In this document: positions 1 to 12,020 of the stretch, in pieces | How the letters are laid out: each line of letters begins with the position of its first letter | Numbering within the stretch: the stretch's first letter is position 1 | Origin: Desmodesmus armatus | Lineage: Eukaryota; Chlorophyta; Chlorophyceae; Sphaeropleales; Scenedesmaceae | Assembly (NCBI GenBank): GCA_007449985.2 | Contig: VIIQ02000103.1 | Span: 248,001-312,000 of the forward strand | DNA length: 64,000 nt | Direction of reading: 5' to 3' | Notes under the pieces: model-generated | Told to the model about the DNA's origin: nothing | Database searches by the model: none | Seen by the model: only the letters and a program-made list of their open reading frames with translations | Position numbers and translations under genes: made by a program

Positions 1-184
1 ACATCAAGGCCATGCTCAGAAACAACACAACAGCTACATAGTCCCTGACGCCCCTTAAAGTAAAGCCCCACAGTTGGCCCAGTGTTCATCTTGGGGGAAT
101 GAATGAAGGTGTTACACGGGTTTCTCAAGCAACTACGTTGCAACTGAACCCAGCCACGGATGGACACAACCAGCACGGAATCAT

Positions 185-230
185 CTTGGGGGGGGCTGTG
201 CCCCCCCCCCGGACCCCCCCGCCACTTGCC
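185..230. repeat. G/C palindromic repeat, left copy
   Basis: A G-run followed by CTGTG and a C-run, then GGACCCCCCCGC. It can fold into a stem of G:C pairs. The same motif recurs at 648-693, so the two copies flank the tRNA-like element in direct orientation. The pattern resembles the GC palindromes known from volvocalean organelle genomes; that link is inference. Confidence 0.6.
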
Positions 231-237
231 CCCTTGG

Positions 238-309
238 GGCACCGTAGCTTAATCGGTAGAGCACTAGCTTACAAAGTTAGAGGTGTGGGTTCGTATCCCA
301 CCGGTGTCA
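238..309 (+). tRNA. tRNA-like cloverleaf with ACA anticodon; probably the head of a SINE
   Basis: A complete 72-nt cloverleaf can be drawn. The acceptor arms are 238-244 and 302-308 (seven pairs, one G:U), with a D arm at 247-262. The anticodon stem is 264-268/276-280 with loop TTACAAA, and the T arm is 285-301 with loop TTCGTAT. Both internal pol III boxes are recognisable (TAGCTTAATCGG and GGTTCGTATCC). The loop puts ACA in the anticodon, which would read the Cys codon UGU. A34 is not expected in that two-codon box, and the discriminator base is A. A tRNA-derived retroelement or pseudo-tRNA is therefore more likely than a working tRNA-Cys. Confidence 0.55.
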
Positions 310-640
310 CCCCACTCACGGCTTGGGTACCAATCATGACGGGCATGACGGTGATTCGTTCATGCCAACCGTTGAAATGGTGGGGAAAGCGCTAAAAATT
401 GGTACGGGGGAGTTTAGCAGGCTATGATCCCGGTAGGAAGGCGCGTATGGGGTTCTGGTGGGCAGATGTGATGACCCTTGAGGTGTACACGCTGCTGAAT
501 CGTCCTAGTGGCGCCTTGGCTGCCCCTGATATGGAGGTAATTCCCGGCGGTCCGCCAGTGGATCCTTGAGCCAGAAACATACGCCGAGTGTGACGCTAAA
601 GCCCGGTCGTAGCATCCTACTCCTCCTATTCCTATCTGCC
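238..640 (+). mobile_element. Candidate tRNA-derived SINE
   Basis: The tRNA-like head is followed by about 330 bp of non-coding sequence without the CAG/CTG bias of the surrounding DNA. It is bracketed by two direct copies of the same G/C palindrome. A pol III head plus an unrelated body is the usual SINE plan. I see no clear poly-A or simple-repeat tail and no convincing target-site duplication, so the right-hand limit is uncertain. Confidence 0.4.
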
Positions 641-647
641 CCCTTGT

Positions 648-693
648 GCACCTTGGGGGGGCTCCGCCCCCCCAAGCCCCCCCGGACCCCCCC
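648..693. repeat. G/C palindromic repeat, right copy
   Basis: CTTGGGGGGGCTCCG followed by a C-run, AAG, a second C-run and GGACCCCCCCGC. It is a near-perfect stem-loop and a direct copy of the 185-230 motif. Confidence 0.6.
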
Positions 694-2218
694 GCTCTAA
701 ACCGTAACGGGATTACCCCCGCCTAAACCTGTAAACCCCAGCCCCCCCCCTGAACCCCTCCAGGCTGCGCAGAGCCGTTGCGGGTCAGCGTTGCGGGTCA
801 TTCCTCCGGATATCGTTCCATCTTCCAATTGTTTGAACCTCGTTGCAGCATATGGGCAATGCAGTAGAGGATGGCAGTAGTAGTGTGCATTGGGGGTGCA
901 CCGCCGTGGACCCTGTTCACCTTCATCGTGATGCTGGGACTGTGTTGTGGGCGGCGCGGGTGTGGGTGTGGTTGGTGGACAATGTTGGACAAGCTGTTTT
1001 GCATGCATCGTGGTAGGACGCCTCATGCACGCCGTTTCGACAGCTATCCGTGCTTTGTGTGTTGATGGGTTAGCACCTCCAGTCATGTGAAAGGCGTAGT
1101 GACAAGGTAGTCGTACAGGCTTCTCCCAACATGTGGGTGTGCCGAGGCAGCAATGGGATTCTGCAATTGATGGTTGGGGGCCGTGGGCATGCTGCATGAA
1201 GGAGGCTTTGGTGCAGCACACTAATGTGTGTGGCTGTTTTACCCCCCAGCATGGCAGCGCCTTGATTGCTGCTTGAACATCGATCAACTCATGTTGACAT
1301 GTTCGCATCGACTCCTCTTTGCCCGCTGCTGCTGCATGCTCCATTCAGCAACAGAAGTGACTTCAGCTGAGCAGGCCCAAGTGACAGTCACAGCTGGTGC
1401 AATTTGGTGGCACAACGTGTGTTTCAAGAAGTGAAAATTTAACTTTTGTAGATGTTTGACGCTGCGGTGGCAATTTCGAGGACTCATCTTCAAGACTACC
1501 GCTAGTTGCCAGGCGACAGTGCGCGCCCTGTACACGCCACAAAACGTTTTTTAGCGCTAAAAAAGCTTTTCCAAGCGCTGCCAGTGCACATGAAGTTTGT
1601 AACATACTGGTTGGGTTGACCTTGGGGTGTGCTTTTCTGCTGCTAGCTACCAGGGCGTCCAGCGGCTTGCCGCGAAGCTCTTCGTAGGGGTAATCTATTG
1701 GTTGAGGTACGGTACCCAGCCAAGCTTTCTGCAAACCGCTAAAAGCCAAAAACGTTTTTGGCTAAAGTAGCATGAACGCCCGGTCAAACTTTCAATTCCG
1801 AGATTTTCTTGCAACTGCCTTGATTTCTGGCCCGCAGCCACCCCAAACAGTATTTATGTAGCTCACACCTACAAGTTGCGCTGGATTCTGCGGCGATGGG
1901 CGTCAATCCATCAACCTGTGCTTCTTTGCGATGAAGATGATGGGTGGCGTGTTCTGTACACAGGCACCAGATGGAGGCCATACTGGCCACAAATATTAGT
2001 TACACTGTAAAGATTATATTTCGACGGCCTGCAGATGTTGGTGTGCTGGTTGACCTGGGGGGGGGCATGGCGAGCAGACCTACAACTGTGGGGCACACAA
2101 GCCTCGTAGGAGCCTGTGAACATTCCACTTTTGCCAAGAAAATAAAAAAGACAAACCCAGCTCAATTTCACCAGCGACCAGACAACCCCCATGCCCCGTC
2201 ATCGCCAGCGGCTGCGGT
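694..2218. other. Non-coding stretch
   Basis: The open frames here, for example on the minus strand at 697-1344, have no domain-like composition and no consistent splice pattern. Nothing else is recognisable before the 3' end of MYND gene A. Confidence 0.5.
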
Positions 2219-5200
2219 TCAAGGACCTGTAGGTAGCGCTGACACAGCAGCACCTGCAGCCGCTGTTGCTGCTGCTGCCGCCAGTGCTGCACACACTGGC
2301 TTGTGCTGCTTCCAGACAGACCGCTGACAGGCGCGCCCACAGTAGCGGGCCACACGGCAGCCCCCGCACACACAGCTGCGGCCCGACACGAGGCCCACCT
2401 CTGTTAACCCAGATAGATTTGCACAGGTCGGGTTGTTGCACAGACAGGGCACGGCAAAAGAGCACAAGGCCTTGCCTGCTGTCTGCAGCTGCTGTGCTGC
2501 CTCTTGCCAACATGCTGTGTGACTAATGGTGCTGCTTGCATCAAAACTGCCTCGAAGGGCCTCCAGCCTATCAGCCTGCAGTGCTGCCGTCACCTGCTGC
2601 AGCTGCTGTGGCAGTGCTTGGGGTGCATACCCAGCAGCCACCAGCTGCTCCTGAATGCTGCTGGCCTGCAGCCACTGCTGCACATCTGGCAAGACTTGCT
2701 CAGCAACAAACGGCTGCTGGTGCTGCATCGCTTCCTGTGCAGCAACTGTTGAGTGGAAGGCACCCGACTCGTACTCCTGAGCCCAGTGCATGCAGCTGCG
2801 GCCCAAGATGAACAACACTGGCAGCTGGGACAGTACTGCTGCATGGCTGTCACCCATCATTTCAGGAGGGCAAGGCTGCTGCATGTCACCGGCACCCGCA
2901 AGTGACCCCGCTGCAGTGACAGCAGCAACCCGGGCCAAGTTGGATCTGGCTGTCAGGGACTTATCTGCAGTGCTCTGGGGCATGTTTGCAGGGACGGGTG
3001 CATGGCCAAGCTTCACCATGCTGCACAGCAAGCTGAACAGCTGCTGCTGCAAATTGGACCCTGGGCCTGCTGAGAGAGCTGCTACTACCAGAGCTGCGGG
3101 ATGATGGGGCGGGTCTTCGGTCATTTTGTGATGGACACATGTCCCAACAAAGTTTGCAATCCAACTCAAGCTGTGTTCTGCACCCTTCAAAACTGATGCT
3201 GTCAGCAGCTGTGTGGCTGTGCAAACTGCAGCTGCTGCCCCATGGGTGTTGTGAAGCTGCGCTGCTGTCTCACACATTGCTGCTGCGTCCCGCAGCAGTG
3301 CCTCACAAAGCCGCATGATGTCCCCTGCATTCCGCAAGACAACATCGTGTGCCTGCACCACACACCTGTAGGGGAAGACCCAATGGGCGTGCGGCCGTGC
3401 GTAGGCAACAGCTAGCCTTGCAGCTGCCTGCTTCTCTGCTGGTGTGAGGCCGGGGGGTGGGATCACTGCACAAGCCAGCAGCATGCACATGCTACTCATG
3501 CAGTTTCTGACACTCCAAACCCTAAGACTATCAGGGCACACGAAGTCATCCATTGCCCTCAACTGCTCAGAAGTTGGGCAGGGGTCTGCCCTTGCCCACA
3601 GGCCTGCAGCAAACCCTGCCGCTGCTGGTGCTGCTGCTGCACCCTGGCCAGGCAGTAGCTGATCAGCAGCGGCAGCAGCTCTGTCAGCAGCTGGGCTGTT
3701 GGTGTTACGGTGTAACACTGCTGCTGCTGGAGCTGCTGCTCCAGCGCGCACGGCATGACCTGCAGTGCCAGCTGAGGGCCTGTGTATGCTGCTGGCAGGG
3801 GGAGCATGTGCAAGCTGCTCTCGGAGCACAGGCAACACAGTAAGTAGCACCTGAGGTCACAGACTGTCTTGCGTGCATCTTGGGCCCCAGGGTAGCTAGC
3901 AGGTATGCTGGCTGTCAGCTGGTGCACCGCCAGTGTCAACAGCATGTCTGTCTCCGCATGTAGCAGCAGTTGGGCGTGGGGCAGCCCACACGGTATGGTC
4001 AGCTGTTCAACCTGCATTGCAGAAAGACACAGGGATCGGGATGCTGCAGGCCATAGGGCAGTGTGCACTTTTCTTGTCACCAGGGTGTCTCCCGCAGCTA
4101 GACCAGGTTGCCCCCAACGATTGAAACAAAGAGTTTTCTAAGAAACAAACAAAGAGGTTTTTTGCAACATGGAAAATCTCAGCAATCTGTTGGTCTAAAA
4201 CCTCCCAAGTGTGGAAACAGACGGTGGATTTGAGCTTTGCATGTGACATACTATGTGACATCCCTCAGCTCTCCTACACCTGCCAGCTTTGTCTCGCTTG
4301 AGCAAAATGTGGCACACCATCACAGCAATTGATGAATTTTGTCAAATTGTCTATTTGTGCATCCGTAGAACAAGCATCAGCTGTCAATCTACCTGGTATG
4401 ACAGCAGATAGGTGTATACGCCAAGGAGGCAATCAACGTAGTCAGGGGCAGATCCTGCGGCCGCCACAGGTTTGAAAGCATCACCAGCCCTTGCAGCCTC
4501 CAGCAGCACGCGCTGGTCCACCCCCAGCAGGCCAAACAAGCCGCAGGACAGGGGCGTCAGGCTGTCCAAGCTGATGCCATTGCCCAGCCTCCCGCTGCTG
4601 CTGGTGCTGGTGGTGGGGTCGCGCCGTGTGGAGGCACTGCCTGAGCTGACCGAGGAGCCCTGGCTGCTTGAAGCCTGCCCAGGGCCTCTTCTGCTGCCTG
4701 TCCTGTTGCTGTTGCTGCTACTGCTGCTCCTAGTGGCAGCTGTCCCCACCGCATTAGGGGTCGCGCTGCTGCTGCTTGCAGCCCCTTGCCCCCCTGTGTC
4801 CAGGACCAGCACTGCCACAAGCACATTCAAAGCAAAGCAGGGCACCAGCTCAGGGCAGAGCAGCAGCTCCCGCGCGCCAGGCAGCGACAGCAGTGAATTG
4901 CTCGCCAAGTGCCCATCCACTGCTTCTGCTAGTATCAGCAGCACATGGTGCACTGTGCCCAGGCTTGCAGCACAGTGCTGCTGACACTCGGCGTCAGTGG
5001 CCAGGAGCACTGCGGGCGCTGGCCTGCCCTCTGAACCTGCCAGCTGCTGCACCCTGCTGCAGGTGTGGAAGGTGGTGAGGATCAGACGCACAGCTGCGGG
5101 TGCTGCAGGCAGAGCGGACTGCAAGCTGATGGTCTCTTGTGAATCAGACATAACCCAGCATGACATGTGGTAAACCTGCAGAACCTCTTGAACGAGCACC

Positions 5201-5904
5201 AACGCCAATAGGTACTCCTGTGCAGCCTCTTGGGCACCTCTGCTGCTGCTGCCGGACGCTGTTTCTTGTTCTGTTACTGCTGGGGCTGCGGCCGCTGTCA
5301 GCATTTCTGCTGCATTTGTCAGGATAGCGGCCAGATGCTCCATTAGCCCTGACTCCCGCAGCTGCTGCCGCGCGCTGGCCGCAAGGCGCGACTGTGGGGA
5401 GGCAGCACAAGCTGCACGTGCATCGTACAACCACAGCCCCAGCACACCCCAAACAACGTTCGTGATTGACAGTGGTGCATTCTGCTGGTGGGTCTGCATG
5501 CACAGGTCTGCCAGCTTGCGCATGACCTGCGCACACAGCAGTGTGGCAGCAGCAAAATGTGAGAGGATGTTTTGCGCAACTCGAGTGTCCACATGGCAAA
5601 TACTGCCAAACGTTAGCATGCTGGATGATGCTGTTACTTCTGTGAGCGGAATCACACATCAACACGTGCAGGCAAGCTCGAAGTACACTTGGTTGGCTAT
5701 AACCCCAGGCACATCCCAGAACCGCACCTGGCCTTCGTGCACCAGCTTCTCCATTGCCGCATGGGGCAGTGGTGACTGAAGGTTGCTGATCTGGCTGACG
5801 TGCAGCGTAAGCCGGGAACGTTGAGGGGCTGTGATTGTGTTGGCGACGAACTTCTGAAGCCCTGTGACACATGCTGTCCAGGTTGCTACTGCAGTGCTGG
5901 CCAT
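2219..5904 (-). CDS. MYND-type zinc-finger protein, gene A
   Basis: Three exons are inferred: 5904-5728 (59 aa, starting MASTAVATWTACVTG), 5526-4393 (378 aa) and 4011-2219 (about 597 aa). Introns have GTGCGG and GTAGAT donors and AG acceptors, all phase 0. The same three exons, with matching boundaries, occur in gene B at 18449-22229. Exon 2 carries a Ser-rich low-complexity stretch. The C-terminus holds a MYND finger with motif CGGCRVARYCGRACQ, then W-K-Q-H and a final Cys, so the zinc ligands are intact. MYND fingers bind Pro-rich peptides or accompany SET and other domains; I see no SET domain. The exon 3 reading frame changes once, between about 3560 and 3640: the part with LLLHAETDMLLTLAV and the part with the finger are in different frames. 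This is an unseen short intron, a real frameshift or a consensus error. Function unknown. Confidence 0.75.
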
Positions 5905-6489
5905 CTTGAAGTGTGTCTAGATGGCGCAGCAGCGCTGCAGCACAGCAGCAGAAGCAGCAGTGCAGAAAGCAGACCCCAAGCGTGGCAAAGTTGCTAGACA
6001 GTCAGAAAAGGCTGTTTTGCAAGCAATTTGTGACGCCCTGAGCTGAGACGATGCAGACCCACAGCAGACCCACCTCCACGGCAACGGATCACGTACTACG
6101 TTCAGCCCGATTGAATTTGAAACGTAATGTACCCGGAATAACAGAGTCCGTAAATGGTATGAGAAACATTGCGAACCTACCCGATGGCCTAGGCTTGTTC
6201 GAGTGACTTCATAACTGTCACCGAGGTTTGTCGTCAATGTTGGACGTGCGGTTTGCGCTGTATGCGGGCAAACAGCGAGGCGGCACCAAAATGATGTTTC
6301 TTACTACTCGCTTTTCTTGTTGTTCCTGTGCCCGACGAGTTTTCTGCGGTTGCGGTTGCGGTTGTTGTTGCTACTGCTGTGAGCCCGCTTGCCCCTTGGT
6401 TTGCTTGGTGCTTGGTGAGTGCCAGTAGCGGTCCTGCACCGTGATTTGAAGAGAACGGCACTTGTGTAGGCCATATCCTAACCATAGAC
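5905..6489. promoter_or_regulatory. Divergent intergenic region between MYND gene A and the Cys-rich ORF
   Basis: No gene is seen. About 80 bp directly upstream of gene A's ATG (up to about 5985) is clearly similar to the sequence upstream of gene B's ATG (from about 18360), so the duplication carried 5'UTR or promoter DNA. No TATA box or known motif can be assigned. Confidence 0.4.
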
Positions 6490-7827
6490 ATGCAATGCAT
6501 GAGCAGCAAAAACATGCAAGCCGGCAACAGCGCCACACGAGTTTGTCATCTCACAAGCGCACTCGTTGATTCCCCTCCCTTGCTCCCCTCTCAACTGCTC
6601 AGGATACTTGAAAAGGTGCCAGTCAAGGACCAGCCACACCACATGTCTTGGGACGAGTACTGTGTGGTCTGTGGGGGCCCACCCCGCTTTGACAGCACCA
6701 AATGCCCAGCTGGCCAGAACCAGGCTTCCCCTGTCGGCACAGACTGGCTAAGCGATTGGGTAGGAGTTACCCCAGAGCAGCCAGATGAGCCTATTGACAT
6801 AGGGCAGTATGACAGCTGTCACAGCGGCTGCTGGAAGACCACAGATGGCAGCAGGTTTGCAGCGTATGGGCAGTGGGAGCAGTGCATAGCACCAAATGAA
6901 AGCAGGCATAGCAGCTGCGGTCATCAGGGCTACGGGTATGCCACGTCAGCAACCTGTGGATGCAGCGCCTCTTGGGGGGGACCCAGAAAGCGCACATACG
7001 ACATTGTCTGTGGCATGTCAGAAAGGTATGGGTACACAGCGCCTCCTGACAGAGGGTACTCAGTGGAGGACTCAATGAGCAGCGACGACCCGGACGCCTG
7101 GGAGTCTGACTGCGAGTCACAGCCAGCCTGCCCTGCACATGCACCAGAGCCTGGCCTGCACTGGCTGCAGGCTGATTGGGGCAGCAGCGGCCGCTCCAGT
7201 GGCTGGGTGCGGTATGGCGTGGCAGCACACCGCTCCTGCGTGCAGCTACTGCAGGGTCGCCTGGATTACAGCCTCAACTTCAGCCACGTCTGGCCCCTGC
7301 TGCATCAACCCAAACCTGACTGCCACCATGACCCCAGCACAAGGCGCTACTATGTACTTCATGACAGCACCAACCAGCTGAAGTGCAGCTACGGGGGCAT
7401 CGATCAGTACTATGGGGTGGCTGAAGTGCACCACCGTGAGTGCAGTTGCTTTGCTTTTTGCTTTGTGTCACCAGAGGATGAGTACATGCTGCTGGACCCA
7501 CTGCAGTGCAGCAGCAACGCAGACAGGATTGTGCAGGTTTGGGAGCCCCTGGTGCAGCAGTTCCATCCAGGTTGGCGCTTCAGTGCAGCAGAGGATGCAG
7601 GGGGTTCCTGTCTGCTAGCTGCAGCGCTACAGGCTGAGAGCGTCGCCAAGACACAGAACGCCCTTGCAAGCACGGAGGTGGGGCACGGAGCAGTGATCGG
7701 TTTGGCATGTTTAGACACCAAGGAGGCCCTCCAGCTGCACTTGTGCTGGCAGTGGCGATGGAACCGCTGTTCCGATGACCTGACTTTACATAAAGCTTCA
7801 CGTAACACATCAGAGGTTGCCAGATGA
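6490..7827 (+). CDS. Cys-rich protein of unknown function, possible N-terminal exon of an F-box/LRR-like gene
   Basis: An uninterrupted 445-codon frame. The first ATG is at 6490, but the conserved-looking part starts with MSWDEYCVVCGG, so the ATG at 6643 is an alternative. An acceptor-like TGCTCAG at about 6600 would also allow a spliced start. The protein is rich in Cys, Trp, Tyr and Asp, with an early C-x2-CGGP motif, WLSDWVG, and later AAHRSCVQLL followed by HVWPLL. That layout (CxxCGGP, then a Trp/Tyr-rich stretch, then AH-x2-C-x2-LL) reminds me of the N-terminal module of fungal F-box-like proteins; this is family memory, not proof. The LRR exons at 7982-9782 follow on the same strand and could belong to one transcript. 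Confidence 0.45.
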   Translation: MQCMSSKNMQAGNSATRVCHLTSALVDSPPLLPSQLLRILEKVPVKDQPHHMSWDEYCVVCGGPPRFDSTKCPAGQNQASPVGTDWLSDWVGVTPEQPDEPIDIGQYDSCHSGCWKTTDGSRFAAYGQWEQCIAPNESRHSSCGHQGYGYATSATCGCSASWGGPRKRTYDIVCGMSERYGYTAPPDRGYSVEDSMSSDDPDAWESDCESQPACPAHAPEPGLHWLQADWGSSGRSSGWVRYGVAAHRSCVQLLQGRLDYSLNFSHVWPLLHQPKPDCHHDPSTRRYYVLHDSTNQLKCSYGGIDQYYGVAEVHHRECSCFAFCFVSPEDEYMLLDPLQCSSNADRIVQVWEPLVQQFHPGWRFSAAEDAGGSCLLAAALQAESVAKTQNALASTEVGHGAVIGLACLDTKEALQLHLCWQWRWNRCSDDLTLHKASRNTSEVAR

Positions 7828-7981
7828 CTGCAGGGTACGCAGTCAGCACAATGGACTTGCCCACTTGCATCACAATGCAGAAGTGCTCCAACATGCGCGT
7901 GCATGCGCCATATCCCATTGCCTGTTGATTGGGTGCTCATTAGCTCTGTCCTGCGTTCATCCTCATGTGTGCTGCCTGCAG

Positions 7982-9782
7982 ACAGAAGACATTGCCACCT
8001 CAGTCCTGCAGCTGGTGTTCAGCCATGCAGGCAGCCCCAGGGACCAGCTTGTGCTGGCTGCCCAGCTGCTGCCCCTCAGCAGCACCATGCCTCAGCTGCT
8101 GGCAGGCCGCATGCAGCTGGCTGTGGCAGTCAACACCTGGCCCAGGGTGCAGCACTTCGCGACCTGGCTGCACAGATATGGCGGCCTGGTGAGCAGCCTT
8201 CACCTTGACGCAGCGGTGGGCTGCTGTGCCCAGGATGCAGAAAGGTCCAACACAGCAGTGCTGGATGTGATCGCCAGGACAGCAGCGAACTTCAAGGTGC
8301 GAGGCTGAAGTGTTTGCGTTTGTTTGTCTTTCAATCGACACACGCACTTCTGCTGCTCTTTGGCGCCCAGCTGACTCGCTCAGCCGCAGGCACATCGCGC
8401 GACGATTGTCAAACGTATGGACCGATCGCCGAACGTTTCAGTTGAATGTGGCTCTGCATAGATGATGAGCATTCTGCGCCCGTCATCAGTTGCGAATGCA
8501 TGCCACCCGTTGTCCCGTTGCTCCATTCGCCGCCTGCCTTCACACGTGCTCTGGGAGCTCACGTTGTTGGTCCTACAAGTGCCACGTCCCTGCCCCTTGT
8601 GCTGCTTTTGAATCCCTGCCTGTACAGCAGGGCTTCAAGCTGCTTTCGTTCAGTGCCTACGTGGACACTTTAGGTGAGGATACCAGCAAGCAGCTGCTGC
8701 AGTCCCTCCCACTCGCCCACCTCACAGCCCTGCACCTTACTGGGCCATGGACACTGTCAGCCCCAGCAGCAGCAGCAGCACTCACAGCAGCAACAGCCCT
8801 GCAGGACCTTACACTGCCAGGTGCAGGCCTGGGGGAGGCCCTGGAAGCACAAGCAGTTGTGCTACCAGCAGGCCTGCTGCGCTTGCGGCTGTCAGATGCA
8901 GGTGCCTGCAGTGCAGCAATCCTGCGGATGCTGTCAGACCAGCTAAGCAGCCTCACACACCTGGCGCTTGACGACCAACCCCTGTCAGAATCACACGCTG
9001 AATTTGCAAGCATTGAGCGTGAGGCTCAGGACTGCTGGGCTCAGCTGCCGACGCTGCGCAGCCTGCAGCTGGGCAGCAGACAGGTCCCACTGAAGTATAA
9101 TCTGGATAGCAATGATGAGCACCTGATGGATGGTGACCCCCAGGCTCCACAGCCCCCACAGAGGCAGTACATCCAGGTCAGCCGTCGCCTGCTGGACAGC
9201 ATTGCAGCCCTTACAGGTCTGACCAGCCTGACCTTGGGCCCATCAGCTTGGCTGCAGGAGCCACCAGAAGGGAGTGGGTTGTGGGGGCTGTCACGGCTGC
9301 TGCCAAAGCTGACAGGCCTACAGCAGCTGGTGCTGAATATGCAGGTGAGAGCAGCAATCCATGTTGGTACTACATGTAGTGACAGTAGATCGCGGGCATG
9401 AGTGACACCAATCTATGTATGCTCAGTACAGTCCTACCACAGTCATAGCATGATGGTGACAAAGATGAACGCGGGTACAATACACAACCACGGGAGAGCC
9501 TCAGTTCAACCATCTGACCAAGGGCACTTGTTGGAAGGCAGGTGGTGCCTACTAGGCTGTAGTACGGCAAGAGACATGGTGTGCACATCACTCAGAGATG
9601 CATTGCCATTGACAAGTTGTCAAACCTCTGGAGGAGCTGTGTCGCTTGTGGTGCAGGTTGGGGAGGCACGTGCTGACAACGTTGGTGCACAGAAAGCGGT
9701 GCGGGTGGCTGTTGAGGGGCTGCCAAAGCTGGAGGTTGTGGCAGTGAGCGCCGCAATGTGTGGACGTGAGATGCGCAGGTAG
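7982..9782 (+). CDS. Leucine-rich repeat protein (three exons seen, first exon not identified)
   Basis: Exons 7982-8296 (105 codons), 8631-9344 (238 codons) and 9657-9782 (41 codons plus stop) join in phase 0 across GTGCGA and GTGAGA donors and CAG acceptors. The first has VLQLVFSHAG and WPRVQHFATWLHRYGG. The second contains repeated L-x2-L-x-L units such as LTALHLTGPW, LTHLALDD, LRSLQLGS, LTSLTLGPS and LQQLVLNMQ, typical of plant/algal LRRs. The last continues the repeat (LPKLEVVAVSAA). No start codon is convincing directly upstream, so the 5' exon is either the Cys-rich ORF at 6490-7827 or unseen. LRR arrays bind proteins; the target is unknown. Confidence 0.6.
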
Positions 9783-11320
9783 CCTGACTGGAGGTTTGGC
9801 TGCATGTGAGTGTCACAGTTCAACTGTGTTGATTCTGAGATGGAGTCGGCCAAGCTGTGTTTATGATGAGGGCCATGAGATGGCTGTCAGAAGAACCAGC
9901 CAGTCATGCACGCCACTGGCGTACAAGGTTGAAAGATTACCCCACATACACACGTACACACATTACCTCTTGCATTTGATATTGCAGTGCTGATCTCACC
10001 AGCGCCGCCCGATTTGCCATACATGTTGACAGCCTTGCATGTCACTGTTGCAAGGGCTTACAAGCAGCAGCTAATGTAGTTTTGTCACCAGCTTCATGCT
10101 GACCAAATAGCCTGCTTGAGATACATGGTACAAACCACACTGCATATGTTTTGGCTGCTGTGATGCTGCCAGCAGTGAGAGTCTCACTAGGATGCTGGCG
10201 GTGAAGATGTGAGGCAGTTTGACCGCTTGGTCAAATTTTGGAGTACTGTTGGTGTGCCAGCTGCAGCATGGAGGGGATGCCTGGGGCAGATGAGCACCAC
10301 ACCAAGCGTGGCTGTATGTTTAGAGTCAAGCTAGCTGAAGCAGTGAAGGTCTTGTTGTGAACGGCTGGTCAGCAACAGTGCAGTGACACCGAGCTAAAAG
10401 TGGGAAGACCAGTTGAACACACTGAGTTGAGTTGTGCACGCTAACGCTGTCAGGAAGCACGCTGATGAGGCTGAACAGAACACAAGCAATGTGTTGGGGT
10501 CGCTGGCCTTGCCGTGCAAGGTTGTCAATGTGTGTGTGTAAGGCTTGAAGTTGTGTGTCAGCACAGCAACGTCCATGCACTGCAGCTGGCAAGGCTGAAA
10601 GCACTGTGTGGCATAGAGTGGCTCAAGTGTTTATGATCGCGCAAAACACCACAAACCTGTGTCCGACACAGTGTTAGTTTCCTGCTCAGTTCATGTATGT
10701 AGCAGTCAGAATTGTTACACCGTATTTTCCTTGACATAGCCCCATTGCACAGCACTGCACATCACATATCTCAGTGAGTGTTGCAGTCACAGGAACCGAG
10801 TATCCTTTCTTGTTGACCTCATCGACATTCACTGCTGACCAACACACTGATACATGCTCAATGTAGGCTGTCTGACTGATACATCCTCTCGACCACGACA
10901 CTCTGATACTGTATAGTGTCCACTTCACACTCAAATCATGACGCTCTGATACTGTTTAGTGTCCACTCACCACAACAGGCTGACCACTGCATTCTCACTG
11001 CAGTCTCACACACGTCTACACACGTCAATCCCCAAGTACTGGACTAACGCTCAGCCTGCTCGACAACTGCGTGGCTACACCATATTTACGGGAACACTAC
11101 GACTAGAATTAGGGAGAGGGATGCTGTCCGTAACCGCGACGCGAGAGGACAGAACCAATTTTGGCGATCCGCAGATAAGACAGAAAGACAGAAACCACAG
11201 AACGGACTGGAAGACTCAGGTGACTATTGTCTATCTCTGAGCTGGACCGTGCTCCAAACACCGGACAATGTGGCAATGCAGGCGCAGCCTACATGCACAC
11301 ACTGCTGCTGCTGTGGGGTT
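9783..11320. other. Intergenic stretch without recognisable genes
   Basis: Only short unconvincing frames. Near 10900-10970 a short phrase (cactctgatactgtatagtg) is repeated with small changes. No RNA gene or splice-consistent exon series was found. Confidence 0.45.
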
Positions 11321-12020
11321 TACCGTATACACCATATAGCTAAGTTGGTCATAATTTAAGGCCCCGCGCAGCGGAGAAAATTTTGGCCATAATGTTAAGA
11401 GGTCTTGCCAACCAAAAGGTGCACCAGCACCGTAAAGATAAGACACCCTGCCAGCAACAAAGGTGCAAAAATGGCTCAATTGCTGTGTAAACCACACATG
11501 AGCGCCACAGAAGCATCACACAGCATTGCACCTGGTCCAAGCTGCTTTTGTCCTCTTCAACCCTGCTGCTGCTGCTGCTGCTGCTGAGCGGCGCTTGCTG
11601 CCCCTGCCAGCCTGGTGCTGACCGGCGCTTGCTGCCCCCTCTCCCTCTCTGCCATGCAGCAGCTGCCGGTCAACCAAGAGCTCATTACTGGATACCTTAC
11701 TGGCGGGTTTGTACAGCTGCTGTCCCCATGGGGCCCCATGGGGACAGCGCTGCAGGCACAGGATGTGCCTGCTGATCTGATCACTTGTGATGGACCGTGG
11801 AACGACCGCCAGGCGACAAAAACTTGGCAAACGTGGTATATACAAACGTATAAGACCATAGGAAGCTCAGAAACAGCGTTTCTGCGCTTTAGGGAAATTT
11901 GTATTTTTGACCGTTATTTTAAGAGGTTTTCGTTGGAAAAACTTCCCGGAGCCGTAATTTAAGAGGTTTCTTTCAAGGATAAGTATTTATGACCAACTTA
12001 GCTATATGGTGTATACGGTA
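11321..12020. mobile_element. 700-bp MITE-like non-autonomous DNA transposon
   Basis: The 34-bp terminal inverted repeats (11321-11354 and 11987-12020) are perfect and begin TACCGTATACACCAT. They are flanked by a 5-bp direct repeat GGGTT (11316-11320 and 12021-12025), which reads as a target-site duplication. The subterminal DNA has several TTAAG(A)GG motifs near both ends. The interior holds a (CTG)8 run and a CCCCATGGGG doublet but no transposase-like frame, so the copy is non-autonomous. A 5-bp duplication does not point clearly to one superfamily. Confidence 0.85.

Noticed and set aside
697..1344. 215-codon minus-strand ORF
   Set aside because: Cys/His/Thr-rich composition of random reading, no family features, no splice logic.
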